Source of the DNA: Flavobacteriales bacterium
Lineage (GTDB): Bacteria; Bacteroidota; Bacteroidia; Flavobacteriales_D; Sanyastnellaceae
NCBI GenBank assembly: GCA_015665315.1
Contig: JADFAK010000122.1
Coordinates: 1 to 40,432, forward strand
Direction: 5' to 3'
Length of the DNA: 40,432 nucleotides
Shown: positions 8,737-16,738 of the stretch, piece by piece
How positions within the stretch are numbered: position 1 is the first letter of the stretch
How the letters are laid out: each line of letters starts with the position of its first letter
Translations under genes and position numbers: made by a program
The notes under the pieces: model-generated
What the model was told of the DNA's origin: nothing
Databases searched by the model: none
Seen by the model: the letters and a program-made list of their open reading frames with translations, nothing else

Positions 8737-11690
8737 CGCACAACAGCAAATGTGCTTGATGACCGATCGCCTTTTCCTGTAATCGTAAGCAAATACATTC
8801 CAGGATTCAGATCGTCGATTCCCAATTGTACATGGAACAGACCAGGTTCTTTTGAAAAGGAGTGCGTCATTTTCATTGCCCCGTCCATTTGGAAGATAGA
8901 TATAGAGAAATCTCCCTTTTCAGGATTGTTGTATTCCACATGGATGAATTCCCTTGCCGGATTGGGATACACTTTTAGCGAAGTTTCCGATTTACTTTCT
9001 AACGTAATTTCGAAGCGGTTCATGCATTTGCGCTCGTCGCATATATCCTTGGAGACTGTGCATACAAACCTTGTTGTACTCGATATACCTGCACTATTTA
9101 CGGTCAATTCATTTTCGAAGATGGTGTAGTTGAGGTCGCTTTCATTGATGGGGATTAAGCCCTCGTTTTCTTCGAGATACCATGCGTAATTCAGTCCTTT
9201 TTGGGCCTGCATTGAGAATTCCTCCATATCGTTTGATACTTGAATTGGAGTGGTCATTGTCGCCATGTTTTCTACGCTAAGCGCCAAGTACAAGCCGTCG
9301 GAACCAGTCGAATACAGCACATCTGTGAGATTATCATCGTTGATTTCTTGAAACCACAGCTGCTGAATATTCGCCGAAGCTGCCACGGAAACTGGGGTTG
9401 ATATGATGACGTCTTTATGATGAAGCAATTCCCAAATAGTGATTTCACTTTCCAATGAATGGGCGGTTGCGATTCGTGCCCGTTCAGCGTCATTTGCCTT
9501 GTGCGAAATAAAAATGCTGCCCGCAATTAAAGGTAAAAGTTCCTTGGGATTATCGAAGAACAGTGCATTCTCCTCGCCACGATTTTGCTGGTACCATAGC
9601 CCGTCAGTATCCTTTAAGGTATACACCAGATCTTTCTTCCGATCGCCGTTCAAATCGATGATTTCCAGTTGCTCGATTGGTGATTCAAGCTCGTAAATAG
9701 CACTAATAAATGGCATGGTGTCGGCAGAAAGTCGGTTGAGAACGAGGCTCAAATAGGGGCCTTCATGCTGCACGATTATATCGGGATGGTGGTCTTGGTT
9801 TAAGTCCTCGAGCGCAATTGCCTTCGTCGAATGTTGGAGATTGTAGTGCGCCACTTCGTCCACATATAGCATGCGTTGATTTTCGGTGTTGGACGTGTTC
9901 ATGAGGCTAATTTTATCCGTAAGCTTATTGGAAAAAATGAATTGCTTTTTCGCGCCTTCCTGCATTTTGGCAAAGCCTGCCCAAGCGCTTATTTCCTCGT
10001 CTAGTTGAAGTTCCAGCTGTGTGAATTGAAAATTTTCATGCGCGTTTTGTTGCAGAATAAGTACGTTGCCCGAGGGAAGATTGGTCAGAACGAGATCCAG
10101 AAGACCATCGCCGTTGTAATCGCTTAAGTCGAAATGAGAGTAGGATTTATCCAGTTCAATTTCATGCAATTCTCCCATGTCGTTATCGAGGACAGACTGA
10201 ATATGCAGGGCTGTGTAGTCGGCATTGAAATCTATGAATTCAGGAATACCATCGAGATTTATGTCTTTGATATTGGCTTTATTGATTGGCACTTCGTGCA
10301 AATGTTTGGGCTGCGAATAGGTACTGTAATTGGTCTGATCCACGCAATATTGTTCGGGAGCCAAAGAGCTTGTTGTAGAGAATTGCTTGTGGGTTCCATA
10401 CGGACTAAAACACGAAATTACGACCGAGCAAAAGGAGTTGACGCTCCACTCGTAGGTAGTATTGGGGTTTAAATCATTGGCTTCATAAAAACTAGTATTG
10501 CCCGTATTGCGCCATTCCCAGTCGGCCTGCCCCACTTCCCGAAAACGCAGAATATAATGGTCGATATCGGCTACCGGAGTCCATGCCATCGTGGCCGAAG
10601 TTGACGTGATATCCAATGTGCTAAGTCCGGCTGGCATTTCGCATGGAATGAGTGTTTGAAACACGTGCAATTCGCTGTTGTGCGTCTGCACCCCGTTGCA
10701 GGTCGTAGCAATTTGCCATTCGTAATAGGTGGCTGGTTTCAGCGGAATGATCGAGCCTAAAGTGAATGATGTGTCGGTAAATGCATTGCGGTATTCCCAT
10801 GGATCGTTGCTGTTCCACTTTCGGAAACGGATGCGATAGGCTTCGGCCCCTTCAATCGGATTCCATGTGCAGGTGGTCTTGTACAACTTAATATCTTGAA
10901 CACCAAGGTCTTCGGGTGTGGACCAACAAGTACTTAATTCCTGTGAAATAGGGGAATAATCATCCTCTAGAAGTGCACTTGGGTTGCTAGCAGTGGCATA
11001 GAATAATACATCGTTGAAATCGTGGTCGCAGCTGCCCCATTGCCGATGAATATCCTCAAATCCCAGGACTACTCTCTCGGTCGCATCATCGTACATAGTG
11101 ATGCAATGTTGGCGTAAAGTACTGTCTGATTCGGGGTTGAATTCAGGATTGGAATACACGATATAGGTTGTGTTTTGTACGTCTTCGAGATAATTTTTCC
11201 ATCCTCTAGCGACAAGCGCAAATCCAATGCATTGCCCGGGCAGAAAATTTCCCATACTCACTTTATTGCCGCTCGTCAATCCCCCTCCTGACCCCAGGTA
11301 AGAAGTGTTTGGAAAAATGAGCGTGAGTTCGTCTTCGGCGGGTGCCGTGGTGGGCACATTGTCGGGAGTATAGGTGTAAAACGCCAAGCTGTTGTACCAT
11401 CCCGCTCCTTCGTGTGTGAAGGTGAGGAATAGTTCGGTCGTGTCATGGATGTGCAGCTCAGCCACTTGGTCGGTGAGCAATTGCGGACTATGCTCGGGAA
11501 CGGCCGATTGCTCGGGGAGTGATAAGTTGATGTGTTCCAGGAAGTCTGAAGTGACTTCATCGTTTGGCATGATCAGGTAGTCTGGAACTCCAAGTGAGTT
11601 CCAGCTACCCAATGCATTGAATTGCCCTTTGACGTGGTTGGTTGTAAATAAAAGTGTCAATAAGGCAACTGCAAATGGTTTACAGTGCAT
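8733..11690 (-). CDS. Large secreted T9SS cargo protein: DUF4114, two Fn3 and FG-GAP/VCBS repeats
   Basis: The 985-residue protein has a signal peptide ('FAVALLTLLFTTNHVKG'). Residues about 90-235 resemble DUF4114, ending in the diagnostic 'FEDIHRQWGSCDHDFNDVLF'. Two fibronectin type III domains follow at about 262-350 and 355-440 ('ATYYEWQIATTC', 'TTYEWSVNSFC'). From about 465 to 790 there are repeated calcium-loop segments of FG-GAP/VCBS beta-propeller type ('DINLDGIPEF', 'DYNGDGLLDLVL', 'DLNQDHHPDIIV', 'DLNGDRKKDLVY', 'EINDDNLTDVLY'). The C-terminal 80 residues are a type A sorting domain ('LKVYPNPAREFIHVEY' to 'LNPGMYLLTITGKGDRSS'). Such proteins are exported by the type IX system to the cell surface, often as adhesins. 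The ligand is unknown. Confidence 0.9.
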   Translation of the reverse strand: MHCKPFAVALLTLLFTTNHVKGQFNALGSWNSLGVPDYLIMPNDEVTSDFLEHINLSLPEQSAVPEHSPQLLTDQVAELHIHDTTELFLTFTHEGAGWYNSLAFYTYTPDNVPTTAPAEDELTLIFPNTSYLGSGGGLTSGNKVSMGNFLPGQCIGFALVARGWKNYLEDVQNTTYIVYSNPEFNPESDSTLRQHCITMYDDATERVVLGFEDIHRQWGSCDHDFNDVLFYATASNPSALLEDDYSPISQELSTCWSTPEDLGVQDIKLYKTTCTWNPIEGAEAYRIRFRKWNSNDPWEYRNAFTDTSFTLGSIIPLKPATYYEWQIATTCNGVQTHNSELHVFQTLIPCEMPAGLSTLDITSTSATMAWTPVADIDHYILRFREVGQADWEWRNTGNTSFYEANDLNPNTTYEWSVNSFCSVVISCFSPYGTHKQFSTTSSLAPEQYCVDQTNYSTYSQPKHLHEVPINKANIKDINLDGIPEFIDFNADYTALHIQSVLDNDMGELHEIELDKSYSHFDLSDYNGDGLLDLVLTNLPSGNVLILQQNAHENFQFTQLELQLDEEISAWAGFAKMQEGAKKQFIFSNKLTDKISLMNTSNTENQRMLYVDEVAHYNLQHSTKAIALEDLNQDHHPDIIVQHEGPYLSLVLNRLSADTMPFISAIYELESPIEQLEIIDLNGDRKKDLVYTLKDTDGLWYQQNRGEENALFFDNPKELLPLIAGSIFISHKANDAERARIATAHSLESEITIWELLHHKDVIISTPVSVAASANIQQLWFQEINDDNLTDVLYSTGSDGLYLALSVENMATMTTPIQVSNDMEEFSMQAQKGLNYAWYLEENEGLIPINESDLNYTIFENELTVNSAGISSTTRFVCTVSKDICDERKCMNRFEITLESKSETSLKVYPNPAREFIHVEYNNPEKGDFSISIFQMDGAMKMTHSFSKEPGLFHVQLGIDDLNPGMYLLTITGKGDRSSSTFAVVR

Positions 11691-11871
11691 ATTTTATTCT
11701 ATCGAGATTATTACTGTGCAAATATTACGAAGCGGACAATCTCTGGTCGTCAATCTGGAGGCTAAGCTCATGTCAGTCAATTCCTATTCTGGGAAAAGTG
11801 GTACAAATGGGAAGAAGGGGAGAATGTGGGAATCGATGGAAGTTGGTGCGTGTTGGTGTAAATCGGGCTGC

Positions 11872-11883
11872 TGTGATATCACA
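11872..11883. promoter_or_regulatory. Perfect 12-bp palindrome before the 4-TM/cytochrome c unit
   Basis: TGTGATATCACA is a perfect palindrome ending 8 bases before the -7 element of the 11917 gene, so it covers roughly the -33 position. The TGTGA/TCACA half-sites resemble Crp-family half-sites, but with 2 rather than 6 bases between them. A DNA-binding regulator site is likely; its identity is unknown. Confidence 0.45.
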
Positions 11884-11891
11884 CAATCCCT

Positions 11892-11899
11892 TACCTTTG
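11892..11899 (+). promoter_or_regulatory. -7 promoter element for the 4-TM/cytochrome c/hflX unit
   Basis: TACCTTTG matches TAnnTTTG exactly, 17 bases before the ATG at 11917. Its position shows that the long open frame further upstream is not part of the gene. Confidence 0.5.
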
Positions 11900-11916
11900 G
11901 CATTAAAATTAGACAC

Positions 11917-12381
11917 ATGTTTACAGGATTACTTCACATGCACAGTTTGCTCCGTTGGGTGCTTGTAGTACTAATGGTACTCGCCTTGATCGAAGCATTT
12001 ACAGGAAAATCAGGAAATAAACCATTCGAAGGTAAGTCTCGAAAAGTCTTTCTTTTCACCTTGATTGCACTGCACGTGCAGGTGTTATTGGGATTGGCGA
12101 TGTACTTTATGAGTGATGTTGTTGACGCAGCATTGGCATCAGGGGAAGTAATGAAAAATAGTTCGCATAGATTTTGGGCTGTCGAGCACATGGTTGGCAT
12201 GCTGCTAGGTGCTACACTCATTACCATAGGGTGGTCAAAAGCAAAAAAAGCGATCGACGATGCGGCCAAGTTCAAGAAGATTGCGCTGTTCTATACATTG
12301 GGTTTCATTCTGATCATGGCAACTATTCCATGGCCATTTAGGGAGATTTTTGCAGGAAGATCATGGTTTCCAGGTATGTAA
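11917..12381 (+). CDS. Conserved four-helix membrane protein, possibly cytochrome b-like
   Basis: The 154-residue product begins 'MFTGLLHMHSLLRWVLVVL' and has four evident membrane helices: about 10-28, 43-64, 88-106 and 120-138. His residues near helix ends ('LLHMHSLLRW', 'ALHVQVLLGL', 'RFWAVEHMVGMLLG') are spaced as possible heme or metal ligands. Similar small Bacteroidota proteins are often labelled 'cytochrome b', but I see no strict cytochrome b motif, so heme binding is inference. The open frame extends 100 codons upstream over the promoter and the start of the divergent gene; this extension is low quality and was rejected. The gene overlaps the following cytochrome c gene by 19 bases, supporting a joint electron-transfer role. 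Confidence 0.78.
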   Translation: MFTGLLHMHSLLRWVLVVLMVLALIEAFTGKSGNKPFEGKSRKVFLFTLIALHVQVLLGLAMYFMSDVVDAALASGEVMKNSSHRFWAVEHMVGMLLGATLITIGWSKAKKAIDDAAKFKKIALFYTLGFILIMATIPWPFREIFAGRSWFPGM

Positions 12382-12689
12382 TTGTGGGCTTGGTGCTCTT
12401 ATTGGGTGCCTGCTCCTCTTCGGATGAACAAGGGATTTCCAAGGATCCGAAGGAAGTTGATCTCGTAAAAGCCGAGACCGTTTTTCGCAGTATGTGTGCT
12501 ATTTGCCATGGTGATGATGGAAAACTAGGTTTGGCAGGTGCAAAGGATCTCAGCCAAAGTGAGCTAGAGTTGAACGAGATCAAGGCAATTATCAAATATG
12601 GCAAGGGGAAAATGACCCCTTTTGCCGATCGGCTGTCCGATGAGGAAATAGAAATGCTGGCCGTTTACATTGAAAAGTTCAAGCCATAA
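12363..12689 (+). CDS. Monoheme cytochrome c lipoprotein
   Basis: This short protein (108 residues) has a lipoprotein signal 'VIVGLVLLLGAC' (lipobox Cys at about 17). A single class I cytochrome c domain follows, with heme motif 'CAICH' near residue 45 and a likely axial Met in 'GKMTPFADRLS'. The C-terminal 'LSDEEIEMLAVYIEKF' is the usual last helix. It should be anchored to a membrane on the periplasmic side and shuttle electrons. Its start lies inside the end of the 4-TM gene and its stop overlaps the hflX start (TAATG), so the three genes are translationally linked. Confidence 0.93.
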   Translation: MVSRYVIVGLVLLLGACSSSDEQGISKDPKEVDLVKAETVFRSMCAICHGDDGKLGLAGAKDLSQSELELNEIKAIIKYGKGKMTPFADRLSDEEIEMLAVYIEKFKP

Positions 12690-13912
12690 TGAAAGAATTA
12701 CACGATACAGGGGAAGTGCAGGAGCGATGTGTGTTGGTAGGCGTTGTAACCAGCAAGCAGTCGGCTGAGATGTTGGAGGAGTATATGGCCGAACTGGAGT
12801 TTTTGGCGCATACGGCCGATGCCATTTGCGTGAAAAGGTTTGTCCAAAACTTACCTCAATTGGATCGTAGGACTTTTGTGGGATCTGGAAAAATCGAGGA
12901 GATTGCCGAGTACGTTGAGCTACACGATATAGATATGCTCATTTTTGACGATGAGCTTTCGCCTTCGCAATTGCGAAATATTGAAGAGATCATGAACCCG
13001 GATCCGCTGGCGCTTGATCCAGTGAAGGTGCTTGATAGGAGCAATTTGATCCTTGATATTTTTGCCAAAAGGGCTCGTACCGCTCATGCCAAGACCCAAG
13101 TTGAACTTGCGCAGTATGAATATTTACTGCCGCGATTGACCAACATGTGGTCTCACCTTTCGAAGCAAAAAGGTGGAATCGGCATGAAGGGACCAGGAGA
13201 GAAAGAGATTGAGACAGACCGACGAATTATTCGTGATCGGGTGGCTCTTTTGAAGGAGAAGTTGAAGCACATAGACAAGCAATTGGCCACTCAAAGAGGA
13301 AATAGAGGTGGCATGGTGCGCGTAGCACTAGTTGGCTATACCAACGTGGGTAAAAGCACGGTCATGAATCTACTTTCCAAAAGTGAGGTCTTTGCCGAGA
13401 ATAAGCTATTCGCTACGCTGGATACTACCGTCCGCAAAGTGGTTCTCAATGCCTTGCCATTCCTTTTGGCCGATACAGTTGGTTTCATACGCAAGTTGCC
13501 CCACCAGTTGGTAGAGTCTTTTAAGTCGACCCTGGACGAAACCAGAGAAGCCGATTTATTGCTACATATTGTCGACGTCTCCCATGCTAGTTTTGAGGAG
13601 CATTATGAAGTAGTTGAACGTACTTTGAGTGAAATTGGAACGGAAGGGAAGCCTACCATCACCGTGTTCAATAAGATCGACCAATATACCTTTGATGCTG
13701 ATTCTCCAGAAGGAGTTTCTCTAGAAGCATTGAAGAAAACGTGGATGGCCAAGATTCAGGACGGAGATGTAATTTTTATTTCTGCGTTGGATCGAACCAA
13801 TGTAGATGAGTTTAAGAAATTGCTTTTCGAGCGAGTGAGAGCCATTAATACTGAGCGATTCCCGTACAACAACTATTACTTTGATTGGGATGAAAGTCAG
13901 CAGTCGGAATAA
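12689..13912 (+). CDS. hflX: GTPase HflX
   Basis: The 407-residue protein has the HflX N-terminal domain, including 'RRTFVGSGKIEEIAEYV', 'DDELSPSQLRNIEE' and 'VLDRSNLILDIFAKRARTAH'. The helical linker 'KGPGEKEIETDRRIIRDR' follows. The GTPase domain has G1 'GYTNVGKST' at 216-224, G3 'DTVGFIRKLP' and G4 'NKID'. HflX binds the 50S subunit and splits stalled or hibernating ribosomes, notably after heat stress. Its ATG overlaps the stop of the cytochrome c gene by one base (TAATG), so it is the third gene of that unit, an odd functional partnership. The C-terminus is short, lacking the longer tail of some homologues. Confidence 0.96.
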   Translation: MKELHDTGEVQERCVLVGVVTSKQSAEMLEEYMAELEFLAHTADAICVKRFVQNLPQLDRRTFVGSGKIEEIAEYVELHDIDMLIFDDELSPSQLRNIEEIMNPDPLALDPVKVLDRSNLILDIFAKRARTAHAKTQVELAQYEYLLPRLTNMWSHLSKQKGGIGMKGPGEKEIETDRRIIRDRVALLKEKLKHIDKQLATQRGNRGGMVRVALVGYTNVGKSTVMNLLSKSEVFAENKLFATLDTTVRKVVLNALPFLLADTVGFIRKLPHQLVESFKSTLDETREADLLLHIVDVSHASFEEHYEVVERTLSEIGTEGKPTITVFNKIDQYTFDADSPEGVSLEALKKTWMAKIQDGDVIFISALDRTNVDEFKKLLFERVRAINTERFPYNNYYFDWDESQQSE

Positions 13913-13987
13913 GCCATTCGCACTGATTTGTGAATTACGCCTACCTTTATAGTATTATCCAGTAAACCTCTTCAAAACTCTAGTTGT

Positions 13988-14848
13988 ATGAAAAAGCTCT
14001 TAATTATTGCGGTCGCTTTGTTCGGACTGAACACACTTGTTGCGCAAGATTATGCACCCATGGTAAGCGAAGATCATAGATGGTACGTACGTCAGGGTGG
14101 ATTTATTATTTTCAATTCCGACATGTTTTTGTCGGGAGACACAACTGTTCAAGGCGAGACGTACAAGAAATTCATAGCCATTTTAGACATTGCCCCGAAC
14201 TCACCTTCTTTGGAAGCGTTGATTCGAGAGGATATAGATGAACAAAAGGTATATGTGTACTATCAAGGAGAAGAGAAGCTCCTATATGATTTTGATATGA
14301 CCGTTGGTCAAACGGTGACGGTCCAAGGTTCGCTTTGCGAGGTTGATCTAACGGTGGCCTCCATTGAAACGATTACCATCGATGGGCAAGAAAGAGAAAA
14401 ATACAACTTTGAGGGTGGAGCAAATGAGTATTGGATCGAAGGGATAGGTTCCGAACTGTCGCCACTTAATCCAGGCTTCTACGGATGCAATGTCAGCGAT
14501 GTCGACCCTTGGTTGCGTTGTTTTTACGATGGCGAAGCCCTTCATTTTCAACATCCAAATGTTGTAGAGGATTGTCCAGATTTAATTACATCGACGACGG
14601 AAGTTGATGAAAAAGTATTGGTCGTATTCCCAAATCCAGCTGAAGATATGCTGCACGTCATTACCCCCAATGGGCTCGTGAAGTCGGTCGAGTTGATCAA
14701 TTCACGTGGTCAAGTTGAGCTACAAGAACAGGTATCTCTCACGCATCAATCGCAGGTTGATATTTCAGCGCTGGCCGCTGGCGTGTATCAATTGCGAATG
14801 ACTTGGCAGGATGGATCGGTTAGAGTAAGAACCGTGATCAAGAAATAG
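13988..14848 (+). CDS. Secreted protein with type IX (type A) C-terminal sorting domain
   Basis: The 286-residue product has a signal peptide ('LLIIAVALFGLNTLVAQ'). The middle part (about 25-195) has a pattern common in Bacteroidota surface proteins, with 'YVYYQGEEKLLYDFDMTVGQTV' read as a beta-rich segment and 'YWIEGIGS' later. I do not recognise a catalytic function. The C-terminal about 75 residues are a Por-type sorting domain: 'VVFPNPAEDMLHV', 'VELINSRGQVELQ', 'DISALAAGVYQLRM', ending in basic 'VRTVIKK'. It should be exported through the outer membrane by the type IX system. The nearest promoter candidate is an imperfect -7 element (TACCTTTA, 13942-13949). Confidence 0.88.
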   Translation: MKKLLIIAVALFGLNTLVAQDYAPMVSEDHRWYVRQGGFIIFNSDMFLSGDTTVQGETYKKFIAILDIAPNSPSLEALIREDIDEQKVYVYYQGEEKLLYDFDMTVGQTVTVQGSLCEVDLTVASIETITIDGQEREKYNFEGGANEYWIEGIGSELSPLNPGFYGCNVSDVDPWLRCFYDGEALHFQHPNVVEDCPDLITSTTEVDEKVLVVFPNPAEDMLHVITPNGLVKSVELINSRGQVELQEQVSLTHQSQVDISALAAGVYQLRMTWQDGSVRVRTVIKK

Positions 14849-14869
14849 ACCTTTGTGGTCTAATAGATG

Positions 14870-14904
14870 GGCAGCAGTTCAATTTTATTGGGCCGCTGCC
14901 TTTT
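14870..14904 (+). terminator. Intrinsic terminator after the T9SS cargo gene
   Basis: GGCAGC (14870-14875) pairs with GCTGCC (14895-14900). Beyond one A-C mismatch, a further 7 bp pair (two wobbles) around a TTT loop, and TTTT follows. It is 22 bases after the stop of the 13988 gene. Confidence 0.85.
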
Positions 14905-14950
14905 CGTTGAATATCTCCACCTCTGTGTTGACAAGAGATTTAATTGAAGC

Positions 14951-14981
14951 TTGGCCGACGTAATGCCTTTCTTAGTTTTGC
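14951..14981 (+). promoter_or_regulatory. Complete -33/-7 promoter for the MORN-repeat gene
   Basis: TTG at 14951-14953 is followed after exactly 19 bases by TAGTTTTGC at 14973-14981. Both elements and the spacing match the Bacteroidota consensus. The predicted start lies about 10 bases before the ATG at 14994. Confidence 0.65.
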
Positions 14982-14993
14982 GTTGTAAATAGT

Positions 14994-16589
14994 ATGCACA
15001 TGCAAAAGATTCTTACCGCTGTATTGATTTGTTGTTCCTTATCGGGATTCGCACAAAAACAGCATTTCGTTGATTTTTATGAAGATGGTCAAAAGATGAC
15101 CGAAGGCTTTTATGAGCGCGGAGTAGAACACGGCGTGTGGAAGTCTTACTATGCCAGTGGAAATTTAAGAGATAAGAATCATTACTGGTATGGCAAGCTA
15201 CACGGCTCGGCCAAAGAGTTTTACGACAACGGCCAAATCAAACATGAAGGATACTTTCACCTTGGTCAGCGAGACAGCATCATGCGCACCTGGAATTTAA
15301 AAGGTGTACTGCTTGAAGAAGGGTCTTTTTCGGACGGCGATCGTATTGGAATTTGGAATTATTACCATTCGGCTGATTTACTGTGGATGACTGAAAATTA
15401 TACGGATTCGGCCATGTACCTGCTCGCCTTGAACGATGCTGAGGGCAAAGAGATGATCGTTGACGGCAAGGGAACAAAATTAGAATTCAACGAAGGAGGA
15501 TCACTCAAGCGTGAGACTTCATATCTGGGCGGTCTGCCCAACGGTCCTTATAAAGAGTATTATTCTGGAGGTGAAATCAAAGTTGAAGGTTCTTATTCAA
15601 GCGGGCTAAAAGATTTGACATGGACGGAGTACTATCGAGATGGCAAGCCGAAAAAAATATCAACGTATAAAGTGGGTTCGTTGGATGGCATTTTTGAGCA
15701 GTATTTCCGTGAAGGGCAGCTGGAATTCAAGGGATTGTATGCCAACGGAAAGAAACAAGGCGATTGGAAGTGGTATTTGGAAGATGGGAAGCTCGATATG
15801 GAAGGTCAGTTTGTAGATGATGAGCAAGAAGGAACTTGGACCTGGTGGTATAGCAATGGTAACAAATACTATTACGGAAATTATTCGAAAGGCAAAAAAG
15901 AGGGCGAGTGGAATTTCAACTACTTCGGAGGAGAGCCTTGGAAGAAGGGGAGTTATGCCAACGACATGAAGGAAGGGCATTGGGATTATTGGTTTGAAGG
16001 CGGAGGTGATTTAATGAAAGGATCTTTCCTGAATGACGAAGAAGAAGGAGAGTGGTTCAGTTGGTATGATTCGGGAAGTCAGAAAGACATTGGGTTCTAT
16101 TCTAAGGGAAAAATGAACGGTCCTTGGGTCGGTTGGTATCCGAACAAAGTGAAGACTTACGAAGGTCAATGGACCAACGATTTGAAAACGGGTCAATGGA
16201 GCTATTGGTACGAAAATGGACAAGTTAGAGAAACGGGCAAGTACGATCAAGAAGGCAAGAAGACAGGGTATTGGGAGAGTTACGGTCCGTCAGGAATCTT
16301 GGAGATGAAAGGAGAGTACTCCGAAGGCACTCCTGACGGCGATTGGTTTTACTACTATGGAAATGGAAGCCCTATGCAGTCGCAGTCGTACAAGGATGGG
16401 AAGATGAACGGCAAGGCCTTGTCCTATAATAAGTCGGCCAAAGTCGTGCAAGAAATTAACTACAAGATGGGTAAACGGCACGGTGATTACAAGGTGTACA
16501 ATGATAAGAATGGAAAGTTAGACCTGCATTTCGTGTACGAGAATGGAATGGTGGCCAAGGTTGTGGTGAACAAACGAGCTGGTAAATAA
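14994..16589 (+). CDS. Secreted MORN-repeat (MORN_2/YwqK-like) protein
   Basis: The 531-residue protein has a signal peptide ('ILTAVLICCSLSGFAQ'), then about twenty tandem repeats of roughly 23 residues covering nearly the whole chain. Each has the form G-x-W-x-x-Y/W-x-x-x-G-x-x-x-x-x-G-x-Y, as in 'HGVWKSYYASGNLRDKNHY' and 'DWKWYLEDGKLDMEGQF'. This is the MORN_2 variant found in YwqK-type proteins. The database name 'YwqK family antitoxin' is a family label only; no toxin gene is adjacent. The repeats form an extended beta structure and the protein is expected outside the inner membrane. A second ATG two codons later (15000) is an equally possible start. Confidence 0.87.
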   Translation: MHMQKILTAVLICCSLSGFAQKQHFVDFYEDGQKMTEGFYERGVEHGVWKSYYASGNLRDKNHYWYGKLHGSAKEFYDNGQIKHEGYFHLGQRDSIMRTWNLKGVLLEEGSFSDGDRIGIWNYYHSADLLWMTENYTDSAMYLLALNDAEGKEMIVDGKGTKLEFNEGGSLKRETSYLGGLPNGPYKEYYSGGEIKVEGSYSSGLKDLTWTEYYRDGKPKKISTYKVGSLDGIFEQYFREGQLEFKGLYANGKKQGDWKWYLEDGKLDMEGQFVDDEQEGTWTWWYSNGNKYYYGNYSKGKKEGEWNFNYFGGEPWKKGSYANDMKEGHWDYWFEGGGDLMKGSFLNDEEEGEWFSWYDSGSQKDIGFYSKGKMNGPWVGWYPNKVKTYEGQWTNDLKTGQWSYWYENGQVRETGKYDQEGKKTGYWESYGPSGILEMKGEYSEGTPDGDWFYYYGNGSPMQSQSYKDGKMNGKALSYNKSAKVVQEINYKMGKRHGDYKVYNDKNGKLDLHFVYENGMVAKVVVNKRAGK

Positions 16590-16666
16590 GAGGGTGGAGA
16601 TATTGAGGCGAGACCTACTATAAACATGATTTTCCCCATGATAGTGCCAAAAAAGCAAAAACATAC

Positions 16667-16675
16667 TATATTTGC
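16667..16675 (+). promoter_or_regulatory. -7 promoter element of the rimP-nusA-infB operon
   Basis: TATATTTGC is an exact TAnnTTTG match. Transcription would start near 16679, giving a leader of about 60 bases before the rimP ATG, with a terminator hairpin inside it. Confidence 0.6.
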
Positions 16676-16700
16676 GCTGAAATAGCGAAGTAGTACAGAG

Positions 16701-16726
16701 GAGGGGTGAGCACCCCTCTTTTTTTT
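16701..16726 (+). terminator. Intrinsic terminator (attenuator candidate) in the rimP-nusA-infB leader
   Basis: GAGGGGTG (16701-16708) and CACCCCTC (16711-16718) are perfectly complementary. Read as a 7-bp stem with a GAGC-type tetraloop, they are followed directly by eight T residues (16719-16726). It lies between the operon promoter and the rimP ATG 12 bases further on, too far from the preceding gene's stop (about 110 bases, with a promoter between) to be mainly its terminator. Confidence 0.8.
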
Positions 16727-16738
16727 GATTGCAAGCGC

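Noticed and set aside
11617-11916. Upstream extension of the 4-TM gene by 100 codons
   Set aside because: It overlaps the start of the divergent T9SS cargo gene, the -7 promoter element and the palindrome. Its residues lack any conserved pattern, and the ATG at 11917 gives a normal membrane-protein start.
14994-16589. Toxin-antitoxin system suggested by the YwqK family name
   Set aside because: No toxin-like gene lies on either side. The protein is secreted and made of MORN repeats, so an antitoxin role has no support here.
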